From Thiocapsa imhoffii (GTDB lineage: Bacteria; Pseudomonadota; Gammaproteobacteria; Chromatiales; Chromatiaceae), in contig NZ_NRSD01000018.1 of assembly GCF_016583985.1 (NCBI RefSeq), forward strand, positions 1 to 64,000: a stretch of 64,000 nt of DNA. The letters are read 5' to 3'. A program made the translations under genes and the position numbers. The notes beneath the pieces were generated by a model, which had not been told where the DNA came from, searched no databases, and saw only the letters and a list, made by a program, of their open reading frames with translations. Below, one piece after another: positions 42,179-51,792 of the stretch; the first letter of the stretch is position 1, and each line of letters opens with the position of its first letter.

Positions 42179-43267
42179 GTGATCGTGAGACCTGTTCCGC
42201 CAGCTGTTCTGACAACCATCATCGTAGTCTGTTTGGCATGGGCTCCAGTGTCGCTTCCAGCCGCCGAAGAGGAGCCGATGCTCATTGCCACTCGCCATGC
42301 ACCACCGTTCGTGATTCTCGACGACGGTGAGTTCACGGGAATCGCCATCGCGTTGATGCGTCGCATCAGCGAGGGATGGGGAGTGGAGATCCGTTTCATC
42401 GAGATGGGGTTGAGCGAGATGCTCGACGCGGTTGCCGCGGGCACGGTCGGCGCCGCGGTGGGTGCGCTCACCATCACCGCCGAGCGAGAACGGATCCTGG
42501 ACTTCACCCATCCATTCTATACCACGGGGATCGGCGTGGCGGTTCCGGTGCGGGAAACGATGACCTGGATCACGGCGTTGCGCCGGGTCGCCTCGGAGCC
42601 TTTTCTCACATCGCTGGCCGCGCTGCTTGGCTTATTGACCCTACTCGGTGCCTTGGTCTGGGCGGTTGAGCGGCGCCGCAACGAACAATTTCCGGCGGCA
42701 CCGATCCGTGGCATCGGTGCCGGGCTCTGGTGGTCGGCAGTGACCATGACCACCGTCGGCTACGGCGACAAGGCGCCCATCACCCTGGTCGGCCGCCTGA
42801 TCGCGCTGGTCTGGATGTTCGCCAGCATTATCGTGATCTCTGGGTTCACGGCGGCGATCGCGAGCTCTCTAACGGTCGGTGCGTTAGATGAATCGATCGG
42901 CAGCGTCGAGGATCTCTATGGCACGCGGGTTGTCTCCATTGAGGGCAGTACCAGCTCGCTGTATCTCACCGACAAGCTCATCCGCCATCACACCGTCACC
43001 GATGCCGAGGCAGCGCTCCAGGAACTGGTCGCGGGACGCGCGGATGCCGTCGTCCATGATGCGCCGATCCTGCGCTACCTCGTGCAAGAACAGTATGTCG
43101 GCCGACTGCGTGTGCTGCCGTTCCTGCTCACCCGTCAGGACTACGGGATTGCATTGCCCAGGCAGACAGCCCAACGCGAGGAAATCAATGTTCGCATCCT
43201 AGAGACCATCCACACCCCGGAGTGGGAGCGCTTAGTGGAGGGATATCTGGGCCGCGATGGTGTCTAG
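42179..43267 (+). CDS. GluR0-like ligand-gated potassium channel
   Basis: 362 aa. A signal peptide (about 1-28) is followed by the first lobe of a periplasmic amino-acid-binding fold (LIATRHAPPFVILDDGEFTG ... ITAERERILDFTHPFY). Next come helix M1 (LTSLAALLGLLTLLGALVWAV) and a pore helix with the potassium filter TVGYGD (192-197). Helix M2 (LIALVWMFASIIVISGFTAA) leads into the second lobe (DLYGTRVVSIEGSTSSLYL onward). This is the order of prokaryotic ionotropic glutamate receptors such as Synechocystis GluR0. The ligand is not known. The start (GTG 42179) has no clear ribosome binding site. The stop overlaps the MscK-like gene by 11 nt. Confidence 0.9.
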   Translation: MIVRPVPPAVLTTIIVVCLAWAPVSLPAAEEEPMLIATRHAPPFVILDDGEFTGIAIALMRRISEGWGVEIRFIEMGLSEMLDAVAAGTVGAAVGALTITAERERILDFTHPFYTTGIGVAVPVRETMTWITALRRVASEPFLTSLAALLGLLTLLGALVWAVERRRNEQFPAAPIRGIGAGLWWSAVTMTTVGYGDKAPITLVGRLIALVWMFASIIVISGFTAAIASSLTVGALDESIGSVEDLYGTRVVSIEGSTSSLYLTDKLIRHHTVTDAEAALQELVAGRADAVVHDAPILRYLVQEQYVGRLRVLPFLLTRQDYGIALPRQTAQREEINVRILETIHTPEWERLVEGYLGRDGV

Positions 43268-46200
43268 TGCAACCAGCGACGTAATCCAGCCGACTGCAGC
43301 ATCAGTCAGCTGGATCGAGCGCAGTGTTCAATGGCTCTTCCCTGCCTGGCTGCTGCTGGCCACAACCCTCGTCAGCGCCAATGTCGCCTTGCCCGATCTG
43401 CGCGAGCTTCAAGAGGAGACTCGAAAACTCAATCAGTTGCGCGAGGACATCATCGAAACGGTGTTCCGCTCAGAGCGATCGGTCAAGACGCTGCTAGTGG
43501 ATTTGGCCGCGGAGGAGCGAAGGCTGCACGGCCCTCTGGTCGAGACCGAAGACTTGCGGCGAGCGCGGCTCGATCTCGAGTCAATTCGTTCGCGCTTGGC
43601 TGTAATCGAGGGTCGCATCGAGCAATACAGGCTGAGCTTGGTGCGCCTCAGACAAGTGCGAGACGATCTCGCGACGGTCCTCGCACGCGCCCAAGATCAT
43701 CAAGCCGACGATCTTCTGCGTGAGACCGGTCTACGACTCTTGCGGGAGCAAGAGAGTGTCTTGCAGGCAACGCTGGCTGGCTATGAGGAACTCGCCGCCG
43801 TGAGCCGTCGCAAGATTGAATTGTTACACCAGCGCCTGCGACTGCTGCAGAGCCGGTTTTCGCTCGCCGCGGTCGACCGCGCCGCGGCATCCGTCGCTGA
43901 TGAGCGTATCCCGGTGCTCCAGGACGTCATCGCCGATTTTCTGAGGCGAGCCGCGCGGGCAAGCCGCGATCTCGATGCCGTCGTCGGCGACACTCCCTCG
44001 GCCGCAAATCGCCGTCGTCTCCTTGCGGAGCAAGTGAACGAGGCGATTACACGTGCTTTTATCCGTCAGAACGATCTTGAGTTGGTTTTAACGGGAAATC
44101 GCTTAGAGGCACTCACGACCCTGCGTGCCGACGAGACCATGCCGCTGCGGATCCTGCGCTTAGGGGTGCGCAAACTCAACGAGATCGCCGCCACTTTGAC
44201 GCACCTCGAGAACGCCCTGAACACCCAGTTCACGAGCCTCGAATCACGCGGTGCCGCACGACTCCAACAGGGTGCGCAGCCGGACGAATACAGCCGGGAT
44301 GTGTCCGATCTGATGGGGTTGATGGCGTTTCAGCGCGAGGACATCAGGGTGATGCGCGACCGCCTAGAGGCGGAACAAGTCGCCCTAGTCAGGTTGATTG
44401 GCGAAACCACGGCGGCGAGCCTGCTCGAGCATCACCCGCTGCCAACGGTCGCCGAGGACTGGATACGCGTCCTGGCCGCCATGCATGACGTGCCACGGTT
44501 GGCGGCCACGTTCGGCGTTGAGCTCTGGCGCACTCTACTTATCCAATTCGCTGCTGTAGCGACGAGCCAGCGCGTCGCGCTCGCCATTGCGTTGCCGCTG
44601 CTCGTGGCGCTCTTACTTTGGGCCGCGCACCGACTCTCAGTCTTGGCCGCTCAGCAGGACGCGCCCGGCATGCTCGCACACAGCGCCAACGCCCTGTCCA
44701 ATACCCTACCCTGGATGATTCCGGCCGTCATTTGGGGCGTTCTCGGGTGGCTCCTCGGCCTTCGGCCGGACCTGTTGCGACCCATCCTGGTGCTGCTCTC
44801 ACTCGTTCCCAGCGTCCTCTTGCTGCTGCGGCTGACTGCCGTGCTGACGCAGCAACGGCCCCAGCCGGTGACTGTGGACGCGAACACTGAGGTTGATCAG
44901 GACGATCAAAGCGCGCGCATGGGCGAGTCGATGACGGCGTCAGACAGCGCGGTATGCACGACAACTCGGGTCGCCAGCGAGGGCGACCGAGCGGCCGATC
45001 GAGCGAATGGGATAGCATCACACGCCGTCGTCGAGGCTGGACTTCGATTACAACATCATCTTCGCGTCGCGATCCTCGTGGCCGCGGCCATCGTGGCGTT
45101 GCATGAGTCGACCCATCTGTTGTCGCTGCCGCCCTTATTGATGGATGTGCTCGACCGACTCGGGATGTTTGCGGTCTTAGCCTTGTTCCCAACAGCCCTT
45201 GGGGTCGAGCGCGCCTTGCGCGCGCGCTTGCAAGAAGGATCGTTGATGCATTCACGCGGCGCCGCATTTGTCCGCCTCTTGTCACGACTGCTGCCTGGCT
45301 TTGTGTTGTTGACCGGCATTGCCGGTGTGCTTGGCTATACTCATCTGGCTTGGACCCTGATCGGATTCTCGCTCTGGCTCACCTTGGTCGCACTGGGTCT
45401 CTACTTTTCAGTCGGGGTCGTCCAAGCCCTGGCTGCACGCATCGACGATCATCTGCGCACAACGGACGTTGAGAACGCCGAATTCTGGCGAACTCATTTT
45501 GTTGAACCGGGGCGGCGGCTCGCTCAGCTCGGTCTCTCTGTCGGTGCGGGCTGGATCCTGCTGGTGCTCTGGGGATGGGGCGCGCAGACGCCACCGGTTC
45601 GCTGGATGCTATCGCTAACACGCACCGAACTGTTCCAACTCAGCGGCACGCCCTTCACAGTGGGAGGAATCCTGCTGACGCTCCTGTTGATCGGCGCTGC
45701 CCTCTGGGTTGGCGGATGGAGTCAGCAGGTCAGTTATCGTTTGGCCTACCGACGGGTGCGCGACCTGGGATTGCGCCAAGCGCTTGCGACCTTCACCCGC
45801 TATGTGGTCATCGTCGCTGGAGTGCTCTTGGCACTCTCCATCATCGGCTTCGATCTCACCGCGCTCACTGTTTTCGCTGCCAGTCTCGGGGTCGGTATCG
45901 GCTTTGGTCTTCAGAACATCGTCAACAATTTCATCTCCGGCATCCTCCTGCTCGCCGAACGGCCGCTGCGCATCGGCGACTTCGTCAGCATCGGGGCTCA
46001 CGACGGAACGGTCACACAAATCGGCATCCGCTCCCTGACGGTGCGAACTCCGGATCGTCAGGAAGTCGTCATTCCCAATGGCTCGGTCATTTCCAGTGAA
46101 TTCATCAACTGGACGGGCCAAGACGATACCGTTCGCCAGGTGCACTATTTCGTCATTCGCTACGGTAGCGACCGCGAGTTGGCCATGGACCTGATTCACC

Positions 46201-46451
46201 AGGTTCTCAACGAGGATCCGAATGTCTTGAAACAGCCGGCACCGGGTGTCTTCATTTGGGAATATACCGACCGCGGTGTGCGTCTGCGCGTGCAGTTTTG
46301 CTTTCGCTTCGTGCATGGTCCCGGCAGCATTCCAACCCGCTCCGCCGTTCTTCTCGAGATCGGCCGTCGCTTTGCTGCGGCAGGCATCGAATTCGCCGAA
46401 ATCGGTCTACTGCAAGGCCTTGCCGTCTCCTCGGTGGATGGGACGACCTGA
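43257..46451 (+). CDS. Large MscS-family mechanosensitive channel (MscK/KefA-like)
   Basis: 1064 aa. A signal or first helix (LFPAWLLLATTLVSANVALP) is followed by a long periplasmic coiled-coil domain (about 45-410) and a run of membrane helices (about 425-830). The MscS pore helix and beta-domain contain ASLGVGIGFGLQNIVNNFISG, then ERPLRIGDFVSI and VVIPNGSVISSEFINWT. MscK homologues open under membrane tension and some respond to external potassium. The start codon lies inside the GluR0-like gene (11-nt overlap), so channel and receptor are likely made together. Confidence 0.9.
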   Translation: MVSSATSDVIQPTAASVSWIERSVQWLFPAWLLLATTLVSANVALPDLRELQEETRKLNQLREDIIETVFRSERSVKTLLVDLAAEERRLHGPLVETEDLRRARLDLESIRSRLAVIEGRIEQYRLSLVRLRQVRDDLATVLARAQDHQADDLLRETGLRLLREQESVLQATLAGYEELAAVSRRKIELLHQRLRLLQSRFSLAAVDRAAASVADERIPVLQDVIADFLRRAARASRDLDAVVGDTPSAANRRRLLAEQVNEAITRAFIRQNDLELVLTGNRLEALTTLRADETMPLRILRLGVRKLNEIAATLTHLENALNTQFTSLESRGAARLQQGAQPDEYSRDVSDLMGLMAFQREDIRVMRDRLEAEQVALVRLIGETTAASLLEHHPLPTVAEDWIRVLAAMHDVPRLAATFGVELWRTLLIQFAAVATSQRVALAIALPLLVALLLWAAHRLSVLAAQQDAPGMLAHSANALSNTLPWMIPAVIWGVLGWLLGLRPDLLRPILVLLSLVPSVLLLLRLTAVLTQQRPQPVTVDANTEVDQDDQSARMGESMTASDSAVCTTTRVASEGDRAADRANGIASHAVVEAGLRLQHHLRVAILVAAAIVALHESTHLLSLPPLLMDVLDRLGMFAVLALFPTALGVERALRARLQEGSLMHSRGAAFVRLLSRLLPGFVLLTGIAGVLGYTHLAWTLIGFSLWLTLVALGLYFSVGVVQALAARIDDHLRTTDVENAEFWRTHFVEPGRRLAQLGLSVGAGWILLVLWGWGAQTPPVRWMLSLTRTELFQLSGTPFTVGGILLTLLLIGAALWVGGWSQQVSYRLAYRRVRDLGLRQALATFTRYVVIVAGVLLALSIIGFDLTALTVFAASLGVGIGFGLQNIVNNFISGILLLAERPLRIGDFVSIGAHDGTVTQIGIRSLTVRTPDRQEVVIPNGSVISSEFINWTGQDDTVRQVHYFVIRYGSDRELAMDLIHQVLNEDPNVLKQPAPGVFIWEYTDRGVRLRVQFCFRFVHGPGSIPTRSAVLLEIGRRFAAAGIEFAEIGLLQGLAVSSVDGTT

Positions 46452-46502
46452 GAGTCCGGTTCCCGGGTGAGCGGACCTGCGTCCTCTGCCCTGGTGGTGC
46501 AG

Positions 46503-47474
46503 CTAGCTTGCTGGATCAGGGATCAGGGGCGCGCCGTGCGCGTCCTCTTGCGCCTGCAAGGTCGTAGATAGGTTGCGGATATCGTAATCAAACCAACCGC
46601 GGCGAATCAGCTCAAAGACACCGTTGCGATTGAGTTCCGCGATCGCCTCGTCCAGCAAGGCCAGAAGAGCGGTATCGCCTTTGGCCACGGCCACACCGAT
46701 CCCATCACCGAACCACGCGCGATCCGACACCGGTGGACCAATCAGCTCAAAGCCCGCGCCGGCCTCGGTGGATAGGAAGTTCTCATGCAGTGCGATGTGG
46801 TCCCCGAACACCAAGTCGGTACGCCCGAGCACCAAATCGGCAAGCGCATCACGCCTTGTACTGTAACGATAAAGTGTGTTCCGTTCGCCGAGTTGGTCCG
46901 TGGCATAAGCATCAAACGTGGTCGCGCGCGCGACACCGATCTGGGCCCCAGCGAGGCTTGCTGGATCGAACTCAGTGAAACGCCCCCGACGGGCGACGAA
47001 ACGCCCGGGACTATCGTAATAAGGACGAGTAAAGGCCACCTGTTCACGGCGCTCGTCGGTGATCGAGATCGAGGCCACGACTGCGTCAACACGCCGCTGC
47101 ACGAGCCCGGTGAGCAACTCCTCCCACTCGGTCGGGATCAGCTCGCATTCGAACCGGATCTGCCGACACAGGGCTTGTGCAAAGTCGATGTCGAAGCCTG
47201 CGAGTTGGCCCTGGTAATCGATGAAGCTGAGGGGCGGATCCTGTCCGAACACAGCGATCCGCAACCGGGACGCCGCCGCGGGCGGAACGACGATCACCGC
47301 CAGTATCAGACAGAGCAGCATCGCTCGCTTCCGGGTGGAGCAGCGCAGGATCAACCGGAGTGGCGATGGTCGCATTGCGGAGAGCGCCTCGCGGACCGGA
47401 TCAGGATGAACGGGGACCGGCCCAAGCCGTGACTGATCTTGTCTTCTCGCCAATGATGGTCGCGTTCGTTGCAT
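46503..47474 (-). CDS. Amino-acid-type substrate-binding protein (SBP family 3)
   Basis: 323 aa from ATG 47474, which has GGGAGGAA just upstream. The long Arg-rich N-terminus precedes a hydrophobic segment (MLLCLILAVIVVPPAAAS), after which the ArgT/HisJ-type fold starts: LRIAVFGQDPPLSFID, LAGFDIDFAQALCRQI, VAFTRPYYDSPGRFV. ATG 47375 would give a normal-length signal peptide but has a poorer ribosome binding site. No permease or ATPase gene is next to it. It lies 14 nt after a second substrate-binding protein gene. Confidence 0.85.
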   Translation of the reverse strand: MQRTRPSLARRQDQSRLGPVPVHPDPVREALSAMRPSPLRLILRCSTRKRAMLLCLILAVIVVPPAAASRLRIAVFGQDPPLSFIDYQGQLAGFDIDFAQALCRQIRFECELIPTEWEELLTGLVQRRVDAVVASISITDERREQVAFTRPYYDSPGRFVARRGRFTEFDPASLAGAQIGVARATTFDAYATDQLGERNTLYRYSTRRDALADLVLGRTDLVFGDHIALHENFLSTEAGAGFELIGPPVSDRAWFGDGIGVAVAKGDTALLALLDEAIAELNRNGVFELIRRGWFDYDIRNLSTTLQAQEDAHGAPLIPDPAS

Positions 47475-47488
47475 GATTTCCTCCCGAC

Positions 47489-48769
47489 TCAGCGCTCGGT
47501 TGCTTCGTCCCGCGCTGCCATCAAGAGGCGTCGCAACTGATGAGCGAGGCGTGGCAGGACCACGTCGGCATCCGCGCTGCCTGACAAGATATCGAACAAG
47601 GTCTCCTGAATCAGTCGACTGGCCCGCGGATACTGAGCCCCGAGGAGCGCGGCGGGTCGCGGAACCAGTTCAACCTGGCCGGTCGCCAGCAGTCCGGAGA
47701 CCGGCAGAGACGCTTGGACGTCGGGCTCCTGATAGAGGTCGCCGCGCGTCGGGAGGAGGTTGAGTTCCACCGCGAGGCGGGTCTGCACCGCTGGACTCGT
47801 CAAGTGCTGAACCAGGGCGACTGCCAGCTCGGGATGCGGGCTGTAACGCGAGACCGCCAGCTGCCAACCACCCAATGCGGCAGGGTGAAGCGACTGATCC
47901 GGCAGTTTCGGCAAGGGCGCAATGCCAACCCGTTCCGCCACGGAGGAGTCGTATTCATTCAATGTGGCCCAGGCTCCCGGCCAATGGCGGAGAAAGGCGG
48001 CATTCCCCTCGGCGAAGACCGTCAAAGACTCATCTTCGGTGAACGACAAGACCGATGGTGGAGAAACGTTGTCCAACCACCCCAGAGCACGCGTGAGCGC
48101 CGCAACCACCGCCTCATCGTCCACCGAGACGCTTTCGTCTGCCTCGATCAGGCGCCCCGCGCCTTGACCGGAGAACCACTCCAACGCATTGCAGACCAAC
48201 GCCTCCGCTCGCCAGCCCTGCCAAACGAAGCCCCAGAATCGCCCGTTGCCGGCGGCTCGCTGCGCCTCCTGCACGGTCCTCGCGGTGGTCTCGAGTGCGT
48301 CCCAATCCGTTGGTACTGCCAAGTCAAGCTCTTCGAGCAGGTCTTGACGGTAGTAGAGCACACCAAAATCCAGATACCAGGGTAACGCGAGCAGCCGTTG
48401 GTCGACTCGATTGTTCTCCAACAGCGCTGGAATGATGCCCTGTTCGGTGCCGTCCAGATGAGGTGTGAGATCGACCAGGTCCGCGGCGAGGACACCCGAC
48501 CAGTTGACATCGATCTCGATCACGTCGAGACCGGGCTCGGCAACACCCAATAATTCCTCATAGATGTCGAGGCGACGCTGGACGTCCGTGGGCGCTGCGA
48601 AGACACGAACCGAGTGGCCATGAGCGTCTGCCCATTCCTCGGCGGCGGTGCGACAGAAGGCATGGATCTGTGGATTCACTCCGCAAATCAGAGTCAGGTT
48701 TGCCGCCAACGGCGCCGCTGAGTGCCCGCACAGGAGGCATCCGATCAGCAGGACAATGACGCGTTCCAT
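47489..48769 (-). CDS. Carbohydrate-type substrate-binding protein (SBP family 1)
   Basis: 426 aa from ATG 48769 with a signal peptide (VIVLLIGCLLCGHSAAPLAA). Typical MalE/UgpB-like segments: DVIEIDVNWSGVLAADLVDL, LLALPWYLDFGVLYYRQDLL, FAEGNAAFLRHWPGAW, AALGGWQLAVSRYSPHPE. It should bind a sugar or similar solute in the periplasm, but no cognate ABC permease or ATPase is present. The frame is open upstream to 48907, but the extra 46 residues are not signal-like. Probably co-transcribed with the following SBP gene. Confidence 0.85.
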   Translation of the reverse strand: MERVIVLLIGCLLCGHSAAPLAANLTLICGVNPQIHAFCRTAAEEWADAHGHSVRVFAAPTDVQRRLDIYEELLGVAEPGLDVIEIDVNWSGVLAADLVDLTPHLDGTEQGIIPALLENNRVDQRLLALPWYLDFGVLYYRQDLLEELDLAVPTDWDALETTARTVQEAQRAAGNGRFWGFVWQGWRAEALVCNALEWFSGQGAGRLIEADESVSVDDEAVVAALTRALGWLDNVSPPSVLSFTEDESLTVFAEGNAAFLRHWPGAWATLNEYDSSVAERVGIAPLPKLPDQSLHPAALGGWQLAVSRYSPHPELAVALVQHLTSPAVQTRLAVELNLLPTRGDLYQEPDVQASLPVSGLLATGQVELVPRPAALLGAQYPRASRLIQETLFDILSGSADADVVLPRLAHQLRRLLMAARDEATER

Positions 48770-48806
48770 CGCTGTAACCGCACGTTCATTGAACCCGTCA
48801 AGCCGG

Positions 48807-49280
48807 CTATTCACCGCAGACCACTCGGCCAAATTCACTGCGAGACATCTCACGCGGGACACTGCAGACTCGGCGCAACCGTTCAACCAGAGGTCCATTC
48901 GGATCAAAGATCAGGACCCATGAGGTCGCCGCCATGCTCATCCCATCAAATCCATCCAATTGGCAAACGGTATACACTTGTCCGTAAAGGTCATCACAGA
49001 AGCTCCGACTGATCCGTTCGGGCCGGTATCCACAGCGTTCGATCACCGCCTGAAGGGCCCCTGTCCCCGTCGCCCCCGTATAAGCGCTGACATCTCCAAA
49101 ATCACGCAATCCCTCGGCTTCGAGCGTCGCAATCACCCGATCTCGACAGGCGTCCCACCCCTGTGCCGAGCCAGCTGCTGGCGCCGCCGGACCACTCAGG
49201 ATGAGGTTGCCTACGAGCAGGCCGACAACCCAAGCGCTCCACATCATCCTCTCGGAAGCAGCGCATCTGATTGGGGTCAT
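48807..49280 (-). CDS. Secreted cysteine-containing protein, unknown function
   Basis: 157 aa from ATG 49280 (GGAG 6 nt upstream). Signal peptide MMWSAWVVGLLVGNLILSGPAAPAA; mature part has six cysteines (WDACRDRV, ERCGYRPE, SFCDDLYGQVYTVCQLD, RRVCSVPRE, VVCGE), suggesting three periplasmic disulfides. No family recognised. It precedes the two substrate-binding protein genes on the same strand and may belong to their unit. Confidence 0.6.
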   Translation of the reverse strand: MTPIRCAASERMMWSAWVVGLLVGNLILSGPAAPAAGSAQGWDACRDRVIATLEAEGLRDFGDVSAYTGATGTGALQAVIERCGYRPERISRSFCDDLYGQVYTVCQLDGFDGMSMAATSWVLIFDPNGPLVERLRRVCSVPREMSRSEFGRVVCGE

Positions 49281-49720
49281 CATGAACTCCGGTTCCAACG
49301 AAAGCGGTCCGTTGCTTCTCCAGGCCCCGCGCATAACCCGGCTGTCAAACCAGGTCATCGCGATTCAAGTCACCGCCTTGAGTTCCTGACACTCAGTTTA
49401 CGTCATCACCACCCGGGCTGATAGATCACACAGGATATGGCGGCAGGCGATCGACCGTTTTCCTTGGCAGGCCGACATCATGGCCCGTGCTCAGGATCAG
49501 CTTCGCTCAAGCAGGGTCGCATCATCCATGTCGAGGCGGCGCAGTCAGCACCCAGAGAGATCACCGAAAGACCTTGCCGAACCCGTTGATCTCCGGCACC
49601 ATGCTCGCCGCGTGGTCGTGTGCGCGGATCGACGCTGCGGCAGACCCAGCGATCCGCAGCGCGGGAACGGTGCTCTGCCAGCCACCTATCCGAGTCGATC
49701 ACCGTGATGAGACCAAGTGC
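49281..49720. other. Intergenic region before the PsiE-like gene
   Basis: 440 bases with no supported gene. The frame of the PsiE-like gene is open upstream to 49487, but that part is not protein-like (Arg/Pro/Cys-rich without homology). No clear promoter or repeat was found. Confidence 0.45.
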
Positions 49721-50458
49721 GTGGACCGTCATCGTTATCACATCCAATTCAGCGCGACCCTGCTTCCGGGAACTGATGCCGACACGGCTAGAGCCGCGCT
49801 CAAAGCCCGCTTCAATCTGTCTGATCAAGCGCTTGCAGATTTGTTCAGCGGGCAATGCGTCACGATCCGGCGCAATATCGATGAGCCAACCGCGTTACGG
49901 TATCAGGCTGCCTTTCGGCAGGCGGGCGCGCTGTTGCAGATCATTCCAGCGGCCCAGGAGACCGCGCCACCTGAGCTCGACCTTGATCCCCGTACTTGGT
50001 CCGTGTCGAAACCCGGCCACCCACCCTCGTTCATCGATCGGGGGTTTCACCATTTCGAAAGGATCCTGGCAGCAGTGCTGTTGGTGTTGATCTCTGGCGT
50101 TGCGGTGCTCGCCGTGCTCGAACTCTGTTTCGTGCTCTACCAGGATGTGACCAGCCAAAAAGGCGTCTTTCTGCTTGATCTCGGAGAACTTTTCGAGATT
50201 TTCGGCATGTTTTTGATCGTCTTGATCGCGATCGAATTGATGGCGAGCATCTATATGTACATGATGGACAAATCCGTCCATGTGGAGATCATGCTCTTGA
50301 TCGCCATCACTGCACTCACGCGCAAGGTGGTTGTGCTCGATCTTGAGAGCAAGGGCGACCCCGCGCTCTATATGGTCGGTTTGGCCGCGCTCTTGGGGAC
50401 CTTGGTCGTGGGTTACTATTTGGTCAAGCGCTTGGGGCGACAGCGCGGCCGGCATTAA
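49721..50458 (+). CDS. PsiE-like membrane protein with an N-terminal soluble domain
   Basis: 245 aa from GTG 49721. The N-terminal domain (about 3-75: YHIQFSATLLPGTDADTARA, LADLFSGQCVTIRR, RYQAAFRQAGALLQI) is a small alpha-beta module often found on membrane proteins. The C-terminal part (about 105-230) has four helices with FERILAAVLLVLISG and MYMMDKSVHVEIMLLIAITAL, matching the PsiE family (phosphate-starvation-inducible in E. coli). Function unknown. The next small membrane-protein gene lies 83 nt downstream. Confidence 0.75.
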   Translation: MDRHRYHIQFSATLLPGTDADTARAALKARFNLSDQALADLFSGQCVTIRRNIDEPTALRYQAAFRQAGALLQIIPAAQETAPPELDLDPRTWSVSKPGHPPSFIDRGFHHFERILAAVLLVLISGVAVLAVLELCFVLYQDVTSQKGVFLLDLGELFEIFGMFLIVLIAIELMASIYMYMMDKSVHVEIMLLIAITALTRKVVVLDLESKGDPALYMVGLAALLGTLVVGYYLVKRLGRQRGRH

Positions 50459-50541
50459 CGGCTCGGGCGGCGCGTCAGGGTGATCTCAACCTCCCGCAAC
50501 GCGATCGCAACACATCGAATAATCAAGAGAATCAACATCGA

Positions 50542-50781
50542 ATGCTCAACTGGATCGACCGTTTTCCGCTCTATCTCTTCGTCGTCGCGTCCCTCACGCT
50601 GGGGCTCGCGCCCTTTGTCCCAGAACCCCATTTGTGGGAAAAACTCAAGATGCTGGCCGACGGCACCTTGACCCGGGCGATTGATATCTTTGACCTCCTC
50701 CTCCACGCCACGCCTTGGGTGCTGTTGGTCATCAAGGTCACGCGCCAATTCATCCTGCCTCCCCGCACGCCGGAGCGTTAG
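50542..50781 (+). CDS. Small two-helix membrane protein
   Basis: 79 aa: WIDRFPLYLFVVASLTLGLAPF, then PEPHLWEKLKMLADG, IDIFDLLLHATPWVLLVIK and a basic end. The pattern helix-amphipathic loop-helix recurs in small unnamed proteobacterial membrane proteins (RND-transporter-associated in some annotations). Same strand as the PsiE-like gene. Confidence 0.7.
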   Translation: MLNWIDRFPLYLFVVASLTLGLAPFVPEPHLWEKLKMLADGTLTRAIDIFDLLLHATPWVLLVIKVTRQFILPPRTPER

Positions 50782-50846
50782 CCCCTCAGTTATGCGTGCC
50801 CGATCCTCCGTCAACGCCCCATCTCAGCTCGTGGCGATCGCACCCA

Positions 50847-51566
50847 TCATCTCGTCAAGTCGTTCAGCGTGGAGCGCATCGTATCGGCCCAGATGCGGTA
50901 TCCCAATTCACTCAGGTGCAGTTCATCGGGCATGATTTCCCGAGACACTTGGCCATCGGGACCCAGAAACGAGCGGCGCATATCCAGATAATGGGTCCTG
51001 CTACCATCGTGATATTTGGCAATCAGGGCGTTGACCTGCTGGTTCTTGGCATCCGCGGCGGCGGACCCGCGCGGCAGAATGGACAAGAGCAACACCTTGG
51101 TCGTTGGCGAACGCCGATGGATGGAGCGAATGATCTTGCGGATGCCCCGGGCGGTTTGCTGAGGCGTATGATCAGCGATCCGGCTGTTGTTGGTACCAAT
51201 CATCAGGACCACGACCTTGGGCTGCAACCCATCTAGGGTCCGATTGTCGATCCGCCACAATAGATGCTGTGTCTGATCCCCGCTCAGCCCAAAGTTGACC
51301 GCCCGATGGCGACCGAACTCGCGCTCGAACAGGTCTGGATGATTGGCCCAACCCGCCGTGACCGAATCACCAAGAAAGACCACATGCGCCCCTCCTTTGC
51401 TCGCGATGTCTACAAACTGCTCATGGGTTCTGAGGAAGCTGGCGAGGATTTGGCCGTTCGCATCAAGGCGCGGCGCGGCCAGATCCGCGCGTTGGGCTAG
51501 AGCTGACGCGGGGGCGAGCGCCACGACGAGGCCGAGCGCCATGAGTGGGCCAAGAAACGGATTCAT
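50847..51566 (-). CDS. Secreted SGNH/GDSL-type hydrolase
   Basis: 239 aa. Signal peptide LMALGLVVALAPASALAQ. The four SGNH blocks are present: VVFLGDSVTAGW (Ser), NFGLSGDQT (Gly), MIGTNNS (Asn) and PDELHLSELG (Asp-His). It resembles the platelet-activating-factor acetylhydrolase beta/gamma-like esterases. It probably removes acetyl or similar esters from glycans or lipids in the envelope; the substrate is unknown. Confidence 0.88.
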   Translation of the reverse strand: MNPFLGPLMALGLVVALAPASALAQRADLAAPRLDANGQILASFLRTHEQFVDIASKGGAHVVFLGDSVTAGWANHPDLFEREFGRHRAVNFGLSGDQTQHLLWRIDNRTLDGLQPKVVVLMIGTNNSRIADHTPQQTARGIRKIIRSIHRRSPTTKVLLLSILPRGSAAADAKNQQVNALIAKYHDGSRTHYLDMRRSFLGPDGQVSREIMPDELHLSELGYRIWADTMRSTLNDLTR

Positions 51567-51792
51567 AAGTCAGTCCTGCAAGGAATCGATGCGGGGGTTG
51601 GCGGACGAAGCACGCGGCCTTGCAAGATCAGATGAGGGCGCAATCACGGGGTAACACGTCCTCGACAGGCAGCGCGGCACTCGGGTTGTCGATGTGACGG
51701 GCGGTCACGTGACGGATCTTCGCGTGCAGTCCAGGTGGCGAGCATAGGGAAGTTTCCCCTCAGCGACAAGGTACTGGCCCGCCGCCGCGGCT

